Source: Eubacteriales bacterium (GTDB lineage: Bacteria; Bacillota; Clostridia; Christensenellales; CAG-138). From it: 9,512 bases of DNA. Below, piece after piece: positions 1 to 5,579 of this stretch. The notes under the pieces were generated by a model that was not told the origin of the DNA, ran no database searches, and was given only the letters and a program-made list of their open reading frames with translations. The stretch is taken from assembly GCA_028703645.1 (NCBI GenBank), contig JAQVML010000026.1, positions 1 through 9,512 on the forward strand, written 5' to 3'. Position 1 is the first letter of the stretch, and each line of letters begins with the position of its first letter. The position numbers were made by a program, and so were the translations under genes.

Positions 1-1
1 G

Positions 2-592
2 ATACCGACCGAGCCGGTCGAGACCATCACCCGCGTTTGGGAGTATGTGAAAAAACGTAAAAAACTGCATGTGGAGAACATGGGAGACCAACCCTTACAA
101 GACCTCATCCTCGACATGTTTCTGCTCTACAACCGCGCGTATGTGCTCTTTGGCATGATTCCGCTGACGGAAGCGCAGATTACGAAATACGTCGGCGAGT
201 TCCGCCCGATGGTTGCGCGGCGCACCACGTCGTTTGTCTACACCGAGGAGGGCGAAATGGTCGCCTTCGGTATCTGCTGCCCCGCGCTGGATAACGCGAT
301 GCAGAAGATGAAGGGGAAAACGTTGCCCTTCGGCTGGGTTCGTTTGATCAAGGCGCTCAAGGGCAAGAACGACACGGTCGATCTGCTGCTCATCGCGGTG
401 CGGCCGGATCTGCAGGGACAGGGCGTCAACGCGATCGTGCTCGACGACATGCAGCATAAGCTCATCAAGGCGGGCGTGCGCTATGCCGAGACGGGACCGA
501 TGCTGGAGATCAACGAGAACATACTCGCGCAGTGGCAGCGGTTCGAAGGCATTCAGCATAAGCGCCGCCGTTGCTTCGTGAAAATGCTGTAA
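2..592 (+). CDS. GNAT-like acyltransferase family protein, C-terminal part (5' end outside window)
   Basis: The reading frame is open to the left edge, so the visible 196 codons are the C-terminal part of a longer protein. The GTG at position 47 is an internal codon, not a convincing start: no ribosome binding site precedes it and the frame continues upstream. The visible part resembles the second half of clostridial acyl-CoA N-acyltransferase-like proteins of roughly 370-400 residues, from memory of the family. Supporting stretches are LPFGWVRL, the strand DLLLIAVRPD followed by LQGQGVNA, YAETGP, and the basic tail QHKRRRC. LQGQGVNA fits GNAT motif A (Q/R-x-x-G-x-G/A), with Asn where the last Gly usually sits, in the acetyl-CoA pyrophosphate-binding loop. 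The substrate is unknown. A strong terminator follows at once, so this is the last gene of its transcription unit. Family assignment is fairly secure; function is not. Confidence 0.75.
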   Translation: MPTEPVETITRVWEYVKKRKKLHVENMGDQPLQDLILDMFLLYNRAYVLFGMIPLTEAQITKYVGEFRPMVARRTTSFVYTEEGEMVAFGICCPALDNAMQKMKGKTLPFGWVRLIKALKGKNDTVDLLLIAVRPDLQGQGVNAIVLDDMQHKLIKAGVRYAETGPMLEINENILAQWQRFEGIQHKRRRCFVKML

Positions 593-616
593 TCGCGAAA
601 TACTATGATTTGTGAG

Positions 617-653
617 AAAGGATTGCCTTCTGCGGAGGGCGATCCTTTTTTTT
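617..653 (+). terminator. Intrinsic terminator of the acyltransferase gene
   Basis: Positions 617-630 pair with 635-648 in a stem of about 14 base pairs with two G-T wobbles and a TGCG loop closed by C-G. A run of eight T follows at 646-653. It starts 24 bases after the stop codon at 590-592. Confidence 0.93.
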
Positions 654-693
654 GAGCCGCGTTGGATACAAAAAAAAGACGGTATGTGACAAA

Positions 694-713
694 CATGCGG
701 AAGAAACCGCATG
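694..713. promoter_or_regulatory. Palindrome CATGCGG-N6-CCGCATG upstream of the small membrane protein promoter
   Basis: A perfect 7-base inverted repeat (694-700 and 707-713) with a 6-base A-rich spacer lies just upstream of the extended -10 at 718-726, where the -35 contact would be. A dimeric regulator binding site is a reasonable reading. It would be too far upstream of the RBS, and has no T run, to be a terminator. No known operator is recognised. Confidence 0.4.
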
Positions 714-717
714 CGTG

Positions 718-726
718 TGCTATGAT
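718..726 (+). promoter_or_regulatory. Extended -10 promoter (TGC-TATGAT) for the small membrane protein gene
   Basis: TATGAT at 721-726 is preceded by TGC, giving the extended -10 form. No good -35 hexamer lies 16-18 bases upstream, where the palindrome occupies the space. The start codon at 759 is about 32 bases further on, leaving a short leader with the ribosome binding site. Confidence 0.5.
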
Positions 727-758
727 TCAACCATCATCAACCGGGAGGAAACAATACT

Positions 759-941
759 ATGAAACTGAGCGCACCGAAATTTATCGTTTGGCTGCTTGCT
801 TTGATTCTTGCGGGACTCGCGATTGCGAGCAAGTACGTCGGCATCCCCGTTGTCGGGAGTTTTGTGAAACAATATGATTTCTGGGTCATGACCGCGGCTT
901 ACGGCCTTCTGTTCCTCGGAACACTGTTTAGAGGTCTGTAA
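759..941 (+). CDS. Small two-helix membrane protein, function unknown
   Basis: This 60-residue protein is not recognised as a member of a named family. It has a short basic N-terminus (Lys2, Lys7), a first hydrophobic segment at about residues 9-23, a short polar linker with Lys25, Pro30, Lys37 and Asp40, and a second hydrophobic segment at about residues 41-57 ending in Arg58. That is the layout of a helical hairpin in the cytoplasmic membrane. There is no cysteine and no signal-peptidase-like site. The start is supported by GGGAGG at 743-748, about ten bases before ATG. The gene stands alone between two terminators, with an extended -10 and a palindrome upstream, so it is probably transcribed and possibly regulated separately. 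The evidence that it is real is the promoter, ribosome site, ORF and terminator in the right order; nothing indicates its role. Confidence 0.8.
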   Translation: MKLSAPKFIVWLLALILAGLAIASKYVGIPVVGSFVKQYDFWVMTAAYGLLFLGTLFRGL

Positions 942-950
942 AACACAGAC

Positions 951-983
951 AAAAAAATGCCTGCTGCAAAGCGGGCATTTTTT
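951..983. terminator. Bidirectional intrinsic terminator between convergent genes
   Basis: An A run plus ATGCCTGC (951-964) pairs with GCGGGCAT plus a T run (971-983) across a TGCAAA loop, with one G-T wobble. Because one side is A-rich and the other T-rich, it ends transcription of the small membrane protein gene on the plus strand and can also end the alanyl-tRNA editing gene arriving on the minus strand, whose stop codon is at 1014-1016. Confidence 0.9.
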
Positions 984-1013
984 GTATATTCGATTCTTAT
1001 GCGCTTTGGCTGT

Positions 1014-2225
1014 CTATCGTTGATCGGAAAGCCGCTTGACGAAATAGCTCTTGATCTGTTCCAGCGCCTCTTGAGCGCCGGAGATCGTGGACGATGTGCC
1101 TTGCGCAAGGGTGCCTCTGCCACCGCCTTTGCCGCTCAGCGCCGCGTTGACGGCGGGCATGAGCTCCGAGACATCCAGCGGGAATCCCGCGCCGGTGGAG
1201 AGGACGTAGAGGAGTCTTCCGTCGCATTCGCTCAGCAATAGCGAGAGCGTCTTCTCAGCACAGGCCACCTGCGCGAGATCCTTGAGACGCGCGGCATCCA
1301 CGCCGGAGACCAGATGCGCTATCACCCGGTATTTACCAGCTTGCGCGGCGTTTGCGCGCAATTCCTGCGCCATATAGCCGTTGAGCGACTTGGCGAGTTC
1401 ACGCTCGCTCTTCTTCAGCGCGCCGTAATCGTCCGATAGCTTTTTGACCGCGCCGACCACAGCCTCCCGCTGACAGGAGAAACGCCGCGCGAGAATATCC
1501 AGATCGTCGTGCTGCGCTCGGTGGAGCTTCAGCGCGCGCTCGCCGCAGAAAAACGTGATGCGGGTGCCGCCCTTATAACTGCTCGCGTCGGCGACGAAGA
1601 CAGAGCCGATTTCACCCGTCTTGCTGCAATGCGGCGCACAGCAGGTGCAAAGATCCGCTCCCTCGACGCCGACGATGCGAATTGGAGGGGTGAGCCCTTC
1701 CGCATGCTTGCGCAGCGGCAGCGCGCGAACCTCCTCCTCGCTGTCGTAAAACGTAGCGACGACAGGCAGGTTCTTCCAAACAAAGCGGTTTGCGAGCAAC
1801 TCCGCCTCGAGAATCTGTTCGTGGGACACGGGCTTGTCAAAATCGATGGTTGCGTAGTCCAGCGCGAGATGAAAGCCGACGTTGCTCGCCGAAAACAGAT
1901 CGTAAAACGAAAACGAGAGCAGGTGCTCGCCCGTGTGCTGTTGCATCAGGTCAAAGCGCCGTGCCCAGTCGATCTGTGCCGAAACGACGGCGCCGATCGC
2001 GAGCGGGCGATCTACGCGGTGGTAGATTTCGCCGTCTTCTTCGCGCACATGGGAAACCAGCGCCTCGCCCAGCATGCCTGTGTCACTGGGCTGACCGCCG
2101 CCTTCCGGAAAGAACACGGTTTGATCCAGCACAACATCGAACAAGTCGCCGATTGGCACGCAGGAGAGAACCTTGGATTCGGTTTGGGTCTGGTGGCTGT
2201 CCAAATCATACAATCGCTTTGTCAT
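1014..2225 (-). CDS. Alanyl-tRNA editing protein, long form with DHHA1 domain (AlaX type)
   Basis: This free-standing homologue of the editing half of alanyl-tRNA synthetase should hydrolyse Ser-tRNA(Ala) and/or Gly-tRNA(Ala) in the cytoplasm, preventing mistranslation of Ala codons. The 403 residues match the long AlaX architecture. An N-terminal beta-barrel-like part carries the Gly-rich stretch EGGGQPSDTG (41-50). The tRNA_SAD editing domain has zinc-site motif HTGEH (His97, His101) and the second motif Cys195-x3-His199 followed by KTGEIG. A central helical linker (about 240-290) leads to a C-terminal DHHA1-like domain with GKGGGRGTLAQG (365-376), whose GGGR resembles the tRNA-binding loop of AlaRS. 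All four expected zinc ligands are present, so it is probably active. GAGG, 7 bases before ATG, supports the start. Which of Ser or Gly is the preferred substrate cannot be read here. The symbol alaX is often used but the exact subclass is not certain. Confidence 0.92.
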   Translation of the reverse strand: MTKRLYDLDSHQTQTESKVLSCVPIGDLFDVVLDQTVFFPEGGGQPSDTGMLGEALVSHVREEDGEIYHRVDRPLAIGAVVSAQIDWARRFDLMQQHTGEHLLSFSFYDLFSASNVGFHLALDYATIDFDKPVSHEQILEAELLANRFVWKNLPVVATFYDSEEEVRALPLRKHAEGLTPPIRIVGVEGADLCTCCAPHCSKTGEIGSVFVADASSYKGGTRITFFCGERALKLHRAQHDDLDILARRFSCQREAVVGAVKKLSDDYGALKKSERELAKSLNGYMAQELRANAAQAGKYRVIAHLVSGVDAARLKDLAQVACAEKTLSLLLSECDGRLLYVLSTGAGFPLDVSELMPAVNAALSGKGGGRGTLAQGTSSTISGAQEALEQIKSYFVKRLSDQR

Positions 2226-2249
2226 GCCTAGTCCTCACATTGAATAGAA

Positions 2250-2277
2250 TATTTACGGTGAATATTTCTGGAGGCAA
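2250..2277 (-). promoter_or_regulatory. Candidate promoter for the alanyl-tRNA editing gene
   Basis: On the minus strand TTGCCT (2272-2277) and TAAATA (2250-2255) are separated by 16 bases, ahead of the start codon at 2225. An alternative -10, TATTCT at 2246-2251, would give a 20-base spacer. Both are imperfect matches. The -35 element falls inside the downstream copy of the 77-base repeat. Read-through from the permease gene is also possible, since no terminator is seen between the two genes. Confidence 0.3.
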
Positions 2278-2408
2278 CGAAAAATTGCCGCTCTTGTTAT
2301 AGAAACGCAAATTGCTTGAGCAGAAAGATGAGTTGTCAATATTTCTGGAGGCAGCAAAAAGTGACGACTCTTCTTAAATAAACGCAAGCTGCTTGAGCAC
2401 AAAGATGA
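2261..2408. repeat. Diverged tandem duplication, 77-base offset, covering the permease 3' end
   Basis: Positions 2261-2331 and 2338-2408 align without gaps with 58 of 71 bases identical by hand count. The outer blocks are nearly exact (AATATTTCTGGAGGCA at one end, CTTGAGCA/CAAAGATGA-like sequence at the other) and the middle is diverged. The right copy includes the last 11 codons and stop of the permease gene; the left copy lies wholly in the gap before the alanyl-tRNA editing gene. The conserved TTTCTGGAGGCA block is on the non-coding 3' side of both stops. Confidence 0.85.
2297..2332 (-). pseudogene. Possible 3' remnant of a second AEC permease gene
   Basis: Read in the frame matching the neighbouring permease, this stretch gives LIFLLKQFAFL and a TAA stop, against FIFVLKQLAFI and TAA at the end of the intact gene. 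The stop is in the same place, and differences are silent (CAG/CAA) or conservative (Val/Leu, Leu/Phe, Ile/Leu). This pattern suggests the copy diverged while it was still coding, as the tail of a paralogue, before the rest was lost. A plain local duplication that drifted is the alternative; eleven codons cannot decide between them. Confidence 0.35.
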
Positions 2409-3312
2409 ATAGAAACATCGATAATATCGAGAGCACGCTGGTGACCGCAACCAGCGTTGCCGCCAGCTCGTCGTCTGCCTGCATGCTAACCGCCATCGTA
2501 TAGGTTAACATAGCGACAGGCGCACCGAAGATGATCAGCGCGACCACGATGTGCTCGCCTCGGAACCCCAACAGCAGCAGAGAGCCGACGGCGACCAGCG
2601 GCACGATGAAGAGCCTCAATAGCGAAACGATGGTGATCGCGGCTCGGTTTTTCCGTACCGCGGAGAAGGAGATGGTTCCACCGAGCAGCACAAACGCGAT
2701 TGGCGTTGTAGAAGCCGCGAGCGCGTCGATGGGCTTTTGAATCACCGTGGGAAATTCGATATTGAGCAAATTGACCAGAAAGCCCAGATAGCAGGCGATC
2801 ATGATGGGGTTCTTGATGACGCGCAGCAACACGGTGCCAAGGCGCACACGCTCACTGCGGTAGCGCTCCATCGCGATGACGGCGAGAATGCTAAACAGCG
2901 GAACAGACAGGGAAATCGCGATGGACATCATGCCAATATTGTTTTCGCCTAACAGCGCCGCCGCAACCGCGAGGCCAAAGATTGCGTCGTTTGAACGAAA
3001 TACGCCGAGGATCAGCACACCGCGGCGTTTGTTGTCCTTTGAGAAGAGCGGAACAAGCCATGCGCTCAGTGCGAAAACCGCGGTGATTCCAATAGCCATA
3101 TATAGCAGGAACGGTGTTGCAAACATCGCATCGAGATCGGCAGCCGCAATCGCGCGATAACACATCAGCGGAAGCGTAACATAATAGATGATGTTGTTGG
3201 TGCCGCGCATGATGTGCTCATCCACCACGCCTGTTTTGCGCAGAGTGACCCCGATGATCATGTAGATCATCAAAGGTGCAACGACATTAAACGAAAGTAT
3301 CAGGTTTTCCAT
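2374..3312 (-). CDS. AEC (auxin efflux carrier) family transporter
   Basis: A 312-residue integral membrane protein of the AEC family, secondary transporters whose bacterial members mostly move organic acids such as malate or act on unknown small molecules. Ten hydrophobic segments are visible, at about residues 5-23, 39-56, 66-88, 99-120, 125-147, 167-184, 194-214, 224-246, 253-275 and 284-306, matching the usual ten-helix, two-repeat fold. Family-like stretches are the N-terminal LRKTGVVD (24-31), VFRSNDAIFGL in helix 4 (104-114), PIAFVLLGG in helix 7 (204-212) and GAPVAMLTYTMA in helix 9 (263-274), the last two around conserved helix-breaking Gly/Pro. The length is full. The start has GGGG 7 bases upstream and a good extended -10 further up. 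The next gene on the strand is the alanyl-tRNA editing gene, 148 bases on, with no obvious functional link. The substrate cannot be assigned. A partial copy of its 3' end lies just downstream. Confidence 0.9.
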   Translation of the reverse strand: MENLILSFNVVAPLMIYMIIGVTLRKTGVVDEHIMRGTNNIIYYVTLPLMCYRAIAAADLDAMFATPFLLYMAIGITAVFALSAWLVPLFSKDNKRRGVLILGVFRSNDAIFGLAVAAALLGENNIGMMSIAISLSVPLFSILAVIAMERYRSERVRLGTVLLRVIKNPIMIACYLGFLVNLLNIEFPTVIQKPIDALAASTTPIAFVLLGGTISFSAVRKNRAAITIVSLLRLFIVPLVAVGSLLLLGFRGEHIVVALIIFGAPVAMLTYTMAVSMQADDELAATLVAVTSVLSILSMFLFIFVLKQLAFI

Positions 3313-3346
3313 TCACGAACCCCGGTTTCGGCGCGATATTGGAAGC

Positions 3347-3355
3347 ATTATATCA
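3347..3355 (-). promoter_or_regulatory. Extended -10 promoter (TGA-TATAAT) of the AEC permease gene
   Basis: On the minus strand a perfect TATAAT (3347-3352) is preceded by TGA, the extended -10 form. A -35 is weak: TTGCCC lies 20 bases upstream, too far for a good match. Transcription would begin near 3340, giving a leader of about 28 bases with GGGG as the ribosome contact. Confidence 0.65.
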
Positions 3356-3566
3356 CAATGGCTTTATCAGCGGGGCAAAGAAGCGAGAGAAAAGCCGCGT
3401 TTTCCGCTTTTTTTGTTGCAAAAAACACGGATCAAAGCGCGATTCAGTCGAACGCCCGGCTTGCATTTTGCTTCCGGCAACGAGTGTGATTTTCGTTAAC
3501 ACCATGTAAAATGCGCTCGCAACGACAGCAATCGGGCAGATACCTGTTCCTTTTGCCCCCAAATGA

Positions 3567-3575
3567 TGGTATGAT
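3567..3575 (+). promoter_or_regulatory. Extended -10 (TGG-TATGAT), candidate promoter P1 of the glg operon
   Basis: TATGAT at 3570-3575 follows TGG, and TTCCTT sits 17 bases upstream (3547-3552) as a poor -35. The leader to glgB would be about 80 bases and would include the TTGATCA repeat. Confidence 0.5.
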
Positions 3576-3588
3576 GACAGAAAAGCAA

Positions 3589-3597
3589 TGGTATTAT
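3589..3597 (+). promoter_or_regulatory. Extended -10 (TGG-TATTAT), candidate promoter P2 of the glg operon
   Basis: TATTAT at 3592-3597 follows TGG, repeating the form of P1 22 bases downstream. No -35 is recognisable. Transcription would begin within or beside the TTGATCA repeat. Either or both elements may be used. Confidence 0.4.
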
Positions 3598-3620
3598 TTG
3601 ATCAGTGAACGCGTTGATCA
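3598..3620. repeat. Two TTGATCA copies flanking a TGAACG/CGTTGA dyad in the glgB leader
   Basis: TTGATCA occurs at 3598-3604 and 3614-3620, 16 bases apart. Each contains the palindrome TGATCA, so the copies could serve as a direct repeat or pair as a 6-base stem. Between and overlapping the second is an imperfect dyad, TGAACGCGTTGA (3606-3617), one mismatch from perfect. The position just after the -10 elements suits a repressor operator or a leader hairpin. It does not fit a classical CcpA cre site or LacI-type operator well, because the dyad centre is GC rather than CG. Confidence 0.4.
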
Positions 3621-3662
3621 TACCGATCGAAATTGGAAGCCTAGTACCCGGGGGTAGCATAG

Positions 3663-5579
3663 ATGAGCAGATTTTCGGACGAAACAGCACTCTATTACTT
3701 TAACCGTGGCGTTTCTACGGCGGCATATTTAGAGCTTGGTTGCCACGAAGGCGTCGGCGAATTTGGAGAGCGGGTGTTCCGTTTCTCCGTTTGGGCGCCC
3801 AATGCGGAGCAGGTCAGCGTTGTCGGTACGTTTAATTTCTGGAATCCCGAGGCCGACGTGATGGAACGCGTTGGCACAACCGGCGTTTGGGAAATCGGAA
3901 TTGGCGTGGCGCAACCCGGAGATCTTTACAAATATGCAATTTTGACCAACACAGGCGAGCTGATCATGAAGGCAGACCCGTTCGCATTCCGCGCAGAGAC
4001 GCATGGAACGGCATCGATCGTCGGCGATATGCCGTATTATGAGTGGTCTGATGAAGATTATCTGGAATGCCGAGTCGAAAACCGCGATTCCTACAGCCAG
4101 CCGATGAACATCTATGAGGTACACCTCGGCAGCTGGAAACAGGGATTGGGCTATCACGAACTGGCGGACGAGTTGATCGACTATGTGGTGGACATGGGTT
4201 ACACGCATATCGAAGTCATGCCGCTGATGGAATATCCCTACGATCCGAGCTGGGGCTATCAGGTGACGGGATACTACGCCGCCACGGCGCGCTATGGCGA
4301 GCCGGAGGAGTTGATGTACCTGATCGACCGCGCACACAACGAAGGCATCGGCGTAATCATGGACTGGGTGCCTGCGCACTTCACGAGAGACGCGCATGGA
4401 CTGAGACTATTTGACGGTACGCCGTTGTTCGAGCATCCCGATCCCAGACGCGGCGAGATGCCGCAGTGGGGCACGCTGCTGTTTAACTTTGAGCAGACGC
4501 AGGTGCAGTCGTTTTTGATCTCGAGCGCTATGTACTGGCTCCGTGAATTCCATTTTGACGGTCTGCGCGTTGACGCGGTGAGCGCGATGCTTTACCTCGA
4601 TTTTGGCAAGGCACCGGGCGAGTGGCTGCCCAACCGATATGGCGGGCACGACAATCTCGACGCGGTCGCGTTCTTTCGAAAGCTCAACTCCGCGGTCAAC
4701 AACCTCGAGGGCGGCAAGATGCTCTTTGCGGAGGAAAGCTCTGCTTATCCGTATGTGACCCGTCCTGTTTCAGAGGATGGTCTGGGGTTTGCCTACAAAT
4801 GGAACATGGGTTGGATGAACGACATGCTCACCTATATGGGCATGGACAGCATCTATCGAAAATATCACCACGATAAACTGACGTTTTCGCTGTGTTATGC
4901 ATTTTCGGAGCACTACGTGCTGCCGTTTTCGCATGACGAGGTGGTGCACGGAAAAAAGAGCATGCTCTCCAAGATGCCGGGTGATTACTGGCAACAGTTC
5001 GCGCAGCTTCGGTTGCTGTATGCCTACCAATTCGCGCATCCCGGCAAGAAGCTGATGTTTATGGGGTGCGAGTTCGGGCAATACATCGAATGGAAATTTG
5101 ACGATTCACTGGACTGGTTCCTGCTGGACTATCCCAAGCATGCCGAGATGCAGCAGTATGTACACGACCTCAACCATTTCTATCTGGACAACCCGCCGAT
5201 GTTCGAAATCGACGATAGCTGGGCAGGTTTCCGTTGGTGCGGTGTGGACGACAACATCCATTCGATCCTGTCGTTCATGCGCATTGATCGCGACGGAAAC
5301 GCGCTGTTCTGGGCGTTTAACTTTACGCCGCAGCCATGGCTCGATTATATGATCGGCGTGCCGAGATACGGCCTGTATACCGAGGTGTTCTCCTCCGATG
5401 CGCCGTATTACGGCGGCACGGGCGATTATCCCAACGCGCCGACTCTGTCGGTCTACGAACCATATGGCGAGCATCCCTGCCGGATTCGCCTGAGACTGCC
5501 GCCGTTTGGCGCGGTTTGTTATCAAATCACCCCGAAACCCCTGCCGAAACTTGAGGTAAAACAGGAGGACGACGCATGA
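3663..5579 (+). CDS. glgB: 1,4-alpha-glucan branching enzyme
   Basis: GlgB cuts an alpha-1,4 glucan and re-attaches the piece through an alpha-1,6 bond, creating glycogen branches in the cytoplasm. The 638 residues fit the shorter bacterial form with a single N-terminal CBM48 module (about 30-115: FSVWAPNAEQVSVVGTFN). The GH13 barrel (about 150-520) has all conserved regions: DWVPAHF (234-240), DGLRVDAV with the nucleophile Asp304, FAEES with the acid/base Glu at 357-358, and PFSHDEVVHGKKS with transition-state Asp425. A beta-sandwich C-terminal domain follows (about 530-622). ATG at 3663 is preceded by a GGGGG stretch at 3650-3654, an adequate rather than strong ribosome site, and the N-terminus lines up with the family. 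It is the first gene of the cluster, read from promoters near 3570-3597, and its stop overlaps the glgC start by 4 bases (ATGA), which favours coupled translation. No defect is seen. Confidence 0.97.
   Translation: MSRFSDETALYYFNRGVSTAAYLELGCHEGVGEFGERVFRFSVWAPNAEQVSVVGTFNFWNPEADVMERVGTTGVWEIGIGVAQPGDLYKYAILTNTGELIMKADPFAFRAETHGTASIVGDMPYYEWSDEDYLECRVENRDSYSQPMNIYEVHLGSWKQGLGYHELADELIDYVVDMGYTHIEVMPLMEYPYDPSWGYQVTGYYAATARYGEPEELMYLIDRAHNEGIGVIMDWVPAHFTRDAHGLRLFDGTPLFEHPDPRRGEMPQWGTLLFNFEQTQVQSFLISSAMYWLREFHFDGLRVDAVSAMLYLDFGKAPGEWLPNRYGGHDNLDAVAFFRKLNSAVNNLEGGKMLFAEESSAYPYVTRPVSEDGLGFAYKWNMGWMNDMLTYMGMDSIYRKYHHDKLTFSLCYAFSEHYVLPFSHDEVVHGKKSMLSKMPGDYWQQFAQLRLLYAYQFAHPGKKLMFMGCEFGQYIEWKFDDSLDWFLLDYPKHAEMQQYVHDLNHFYLDNPPMFEIDDSWAGFRWCGVDDNIHSILSFMRIDRDGNALFWAFNFTPQPWLDYMIGVPRYGLYTEVFSSDAPYYGGTGDYPNAPTLSVYEPYGEHPCRIRLRLPPFGAVCYQITPKPLPKLEVKQEDDA

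Larger units (their letters stand above)
3313..3662. other. Divergent intergenic region between permease and glycogen genes
   Basis: This 350-base gap carries the permease promoter at its left end and the glgB promoter region at its right end, listed separately. The middle (about 3380-3545) shows no credible gene: short open frames here have no ribosome site and no recognisable protein. It has A/T tracts (for example the seven-T run near 3410), a weak hairpin AACGA/TCGTT near 3478-3496, and an inverted pair GCATTTT/AAAATGC roughly 40 bases apart. None of these can be assigned a function. I see no riboswitch or known RNA motif. Confidence 0.6.

Noticed and set aside
95..730. Minus-strand open frame of 211 codons
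   Set aside because: It is antisense to the acyltransferase gene, crosses that gene's strong terminator, and has a His/Arg-rich composition typical of a shadow frame.
957..1241. Plus-strand open frame of 94 codons after the small membrane protein
   Set aside because: It starts inside the bidirectional terminator and overlaps the 3' end of the alanyl-tRNA editing gene in antisense.
1509..2231. Plus-strand open frame of 240 codons
   Set aside because: It lies antisense to the alanyl-tRNA editing gene, which has complete family motifs. The plus-strand product has no recognisable domain and no ribosome site.
2253..2450. Minus-strand open frame of 65 codons over the repeat and permease 3' end
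   Set aside because: It is out of frame with both permease copies, is rich in Cys/Ser/Arg and has no ribosome site. The similarity is explained by the permease frame.
3388..3416. GC-containing hairpin-like stretch followed by a T run, as a terminator
   Set aside because: No plus-strand gene ends upstream of it, and the stem (AAAAGC/GCTTTT) has a large loop and little stability.
3606..3617. CcpA cre or LacI-type operator
   Set aside because: The dyad centre is GC instead of the expected CG, and the flanking positions do not fit either consensus.
3729..4397. Minus-strand open frame of 222 codons inside glgB
   Set aside because: Antisense shadow of a gene with all catalytic motifs; no promoter or ribosome site and no recognisable protein.
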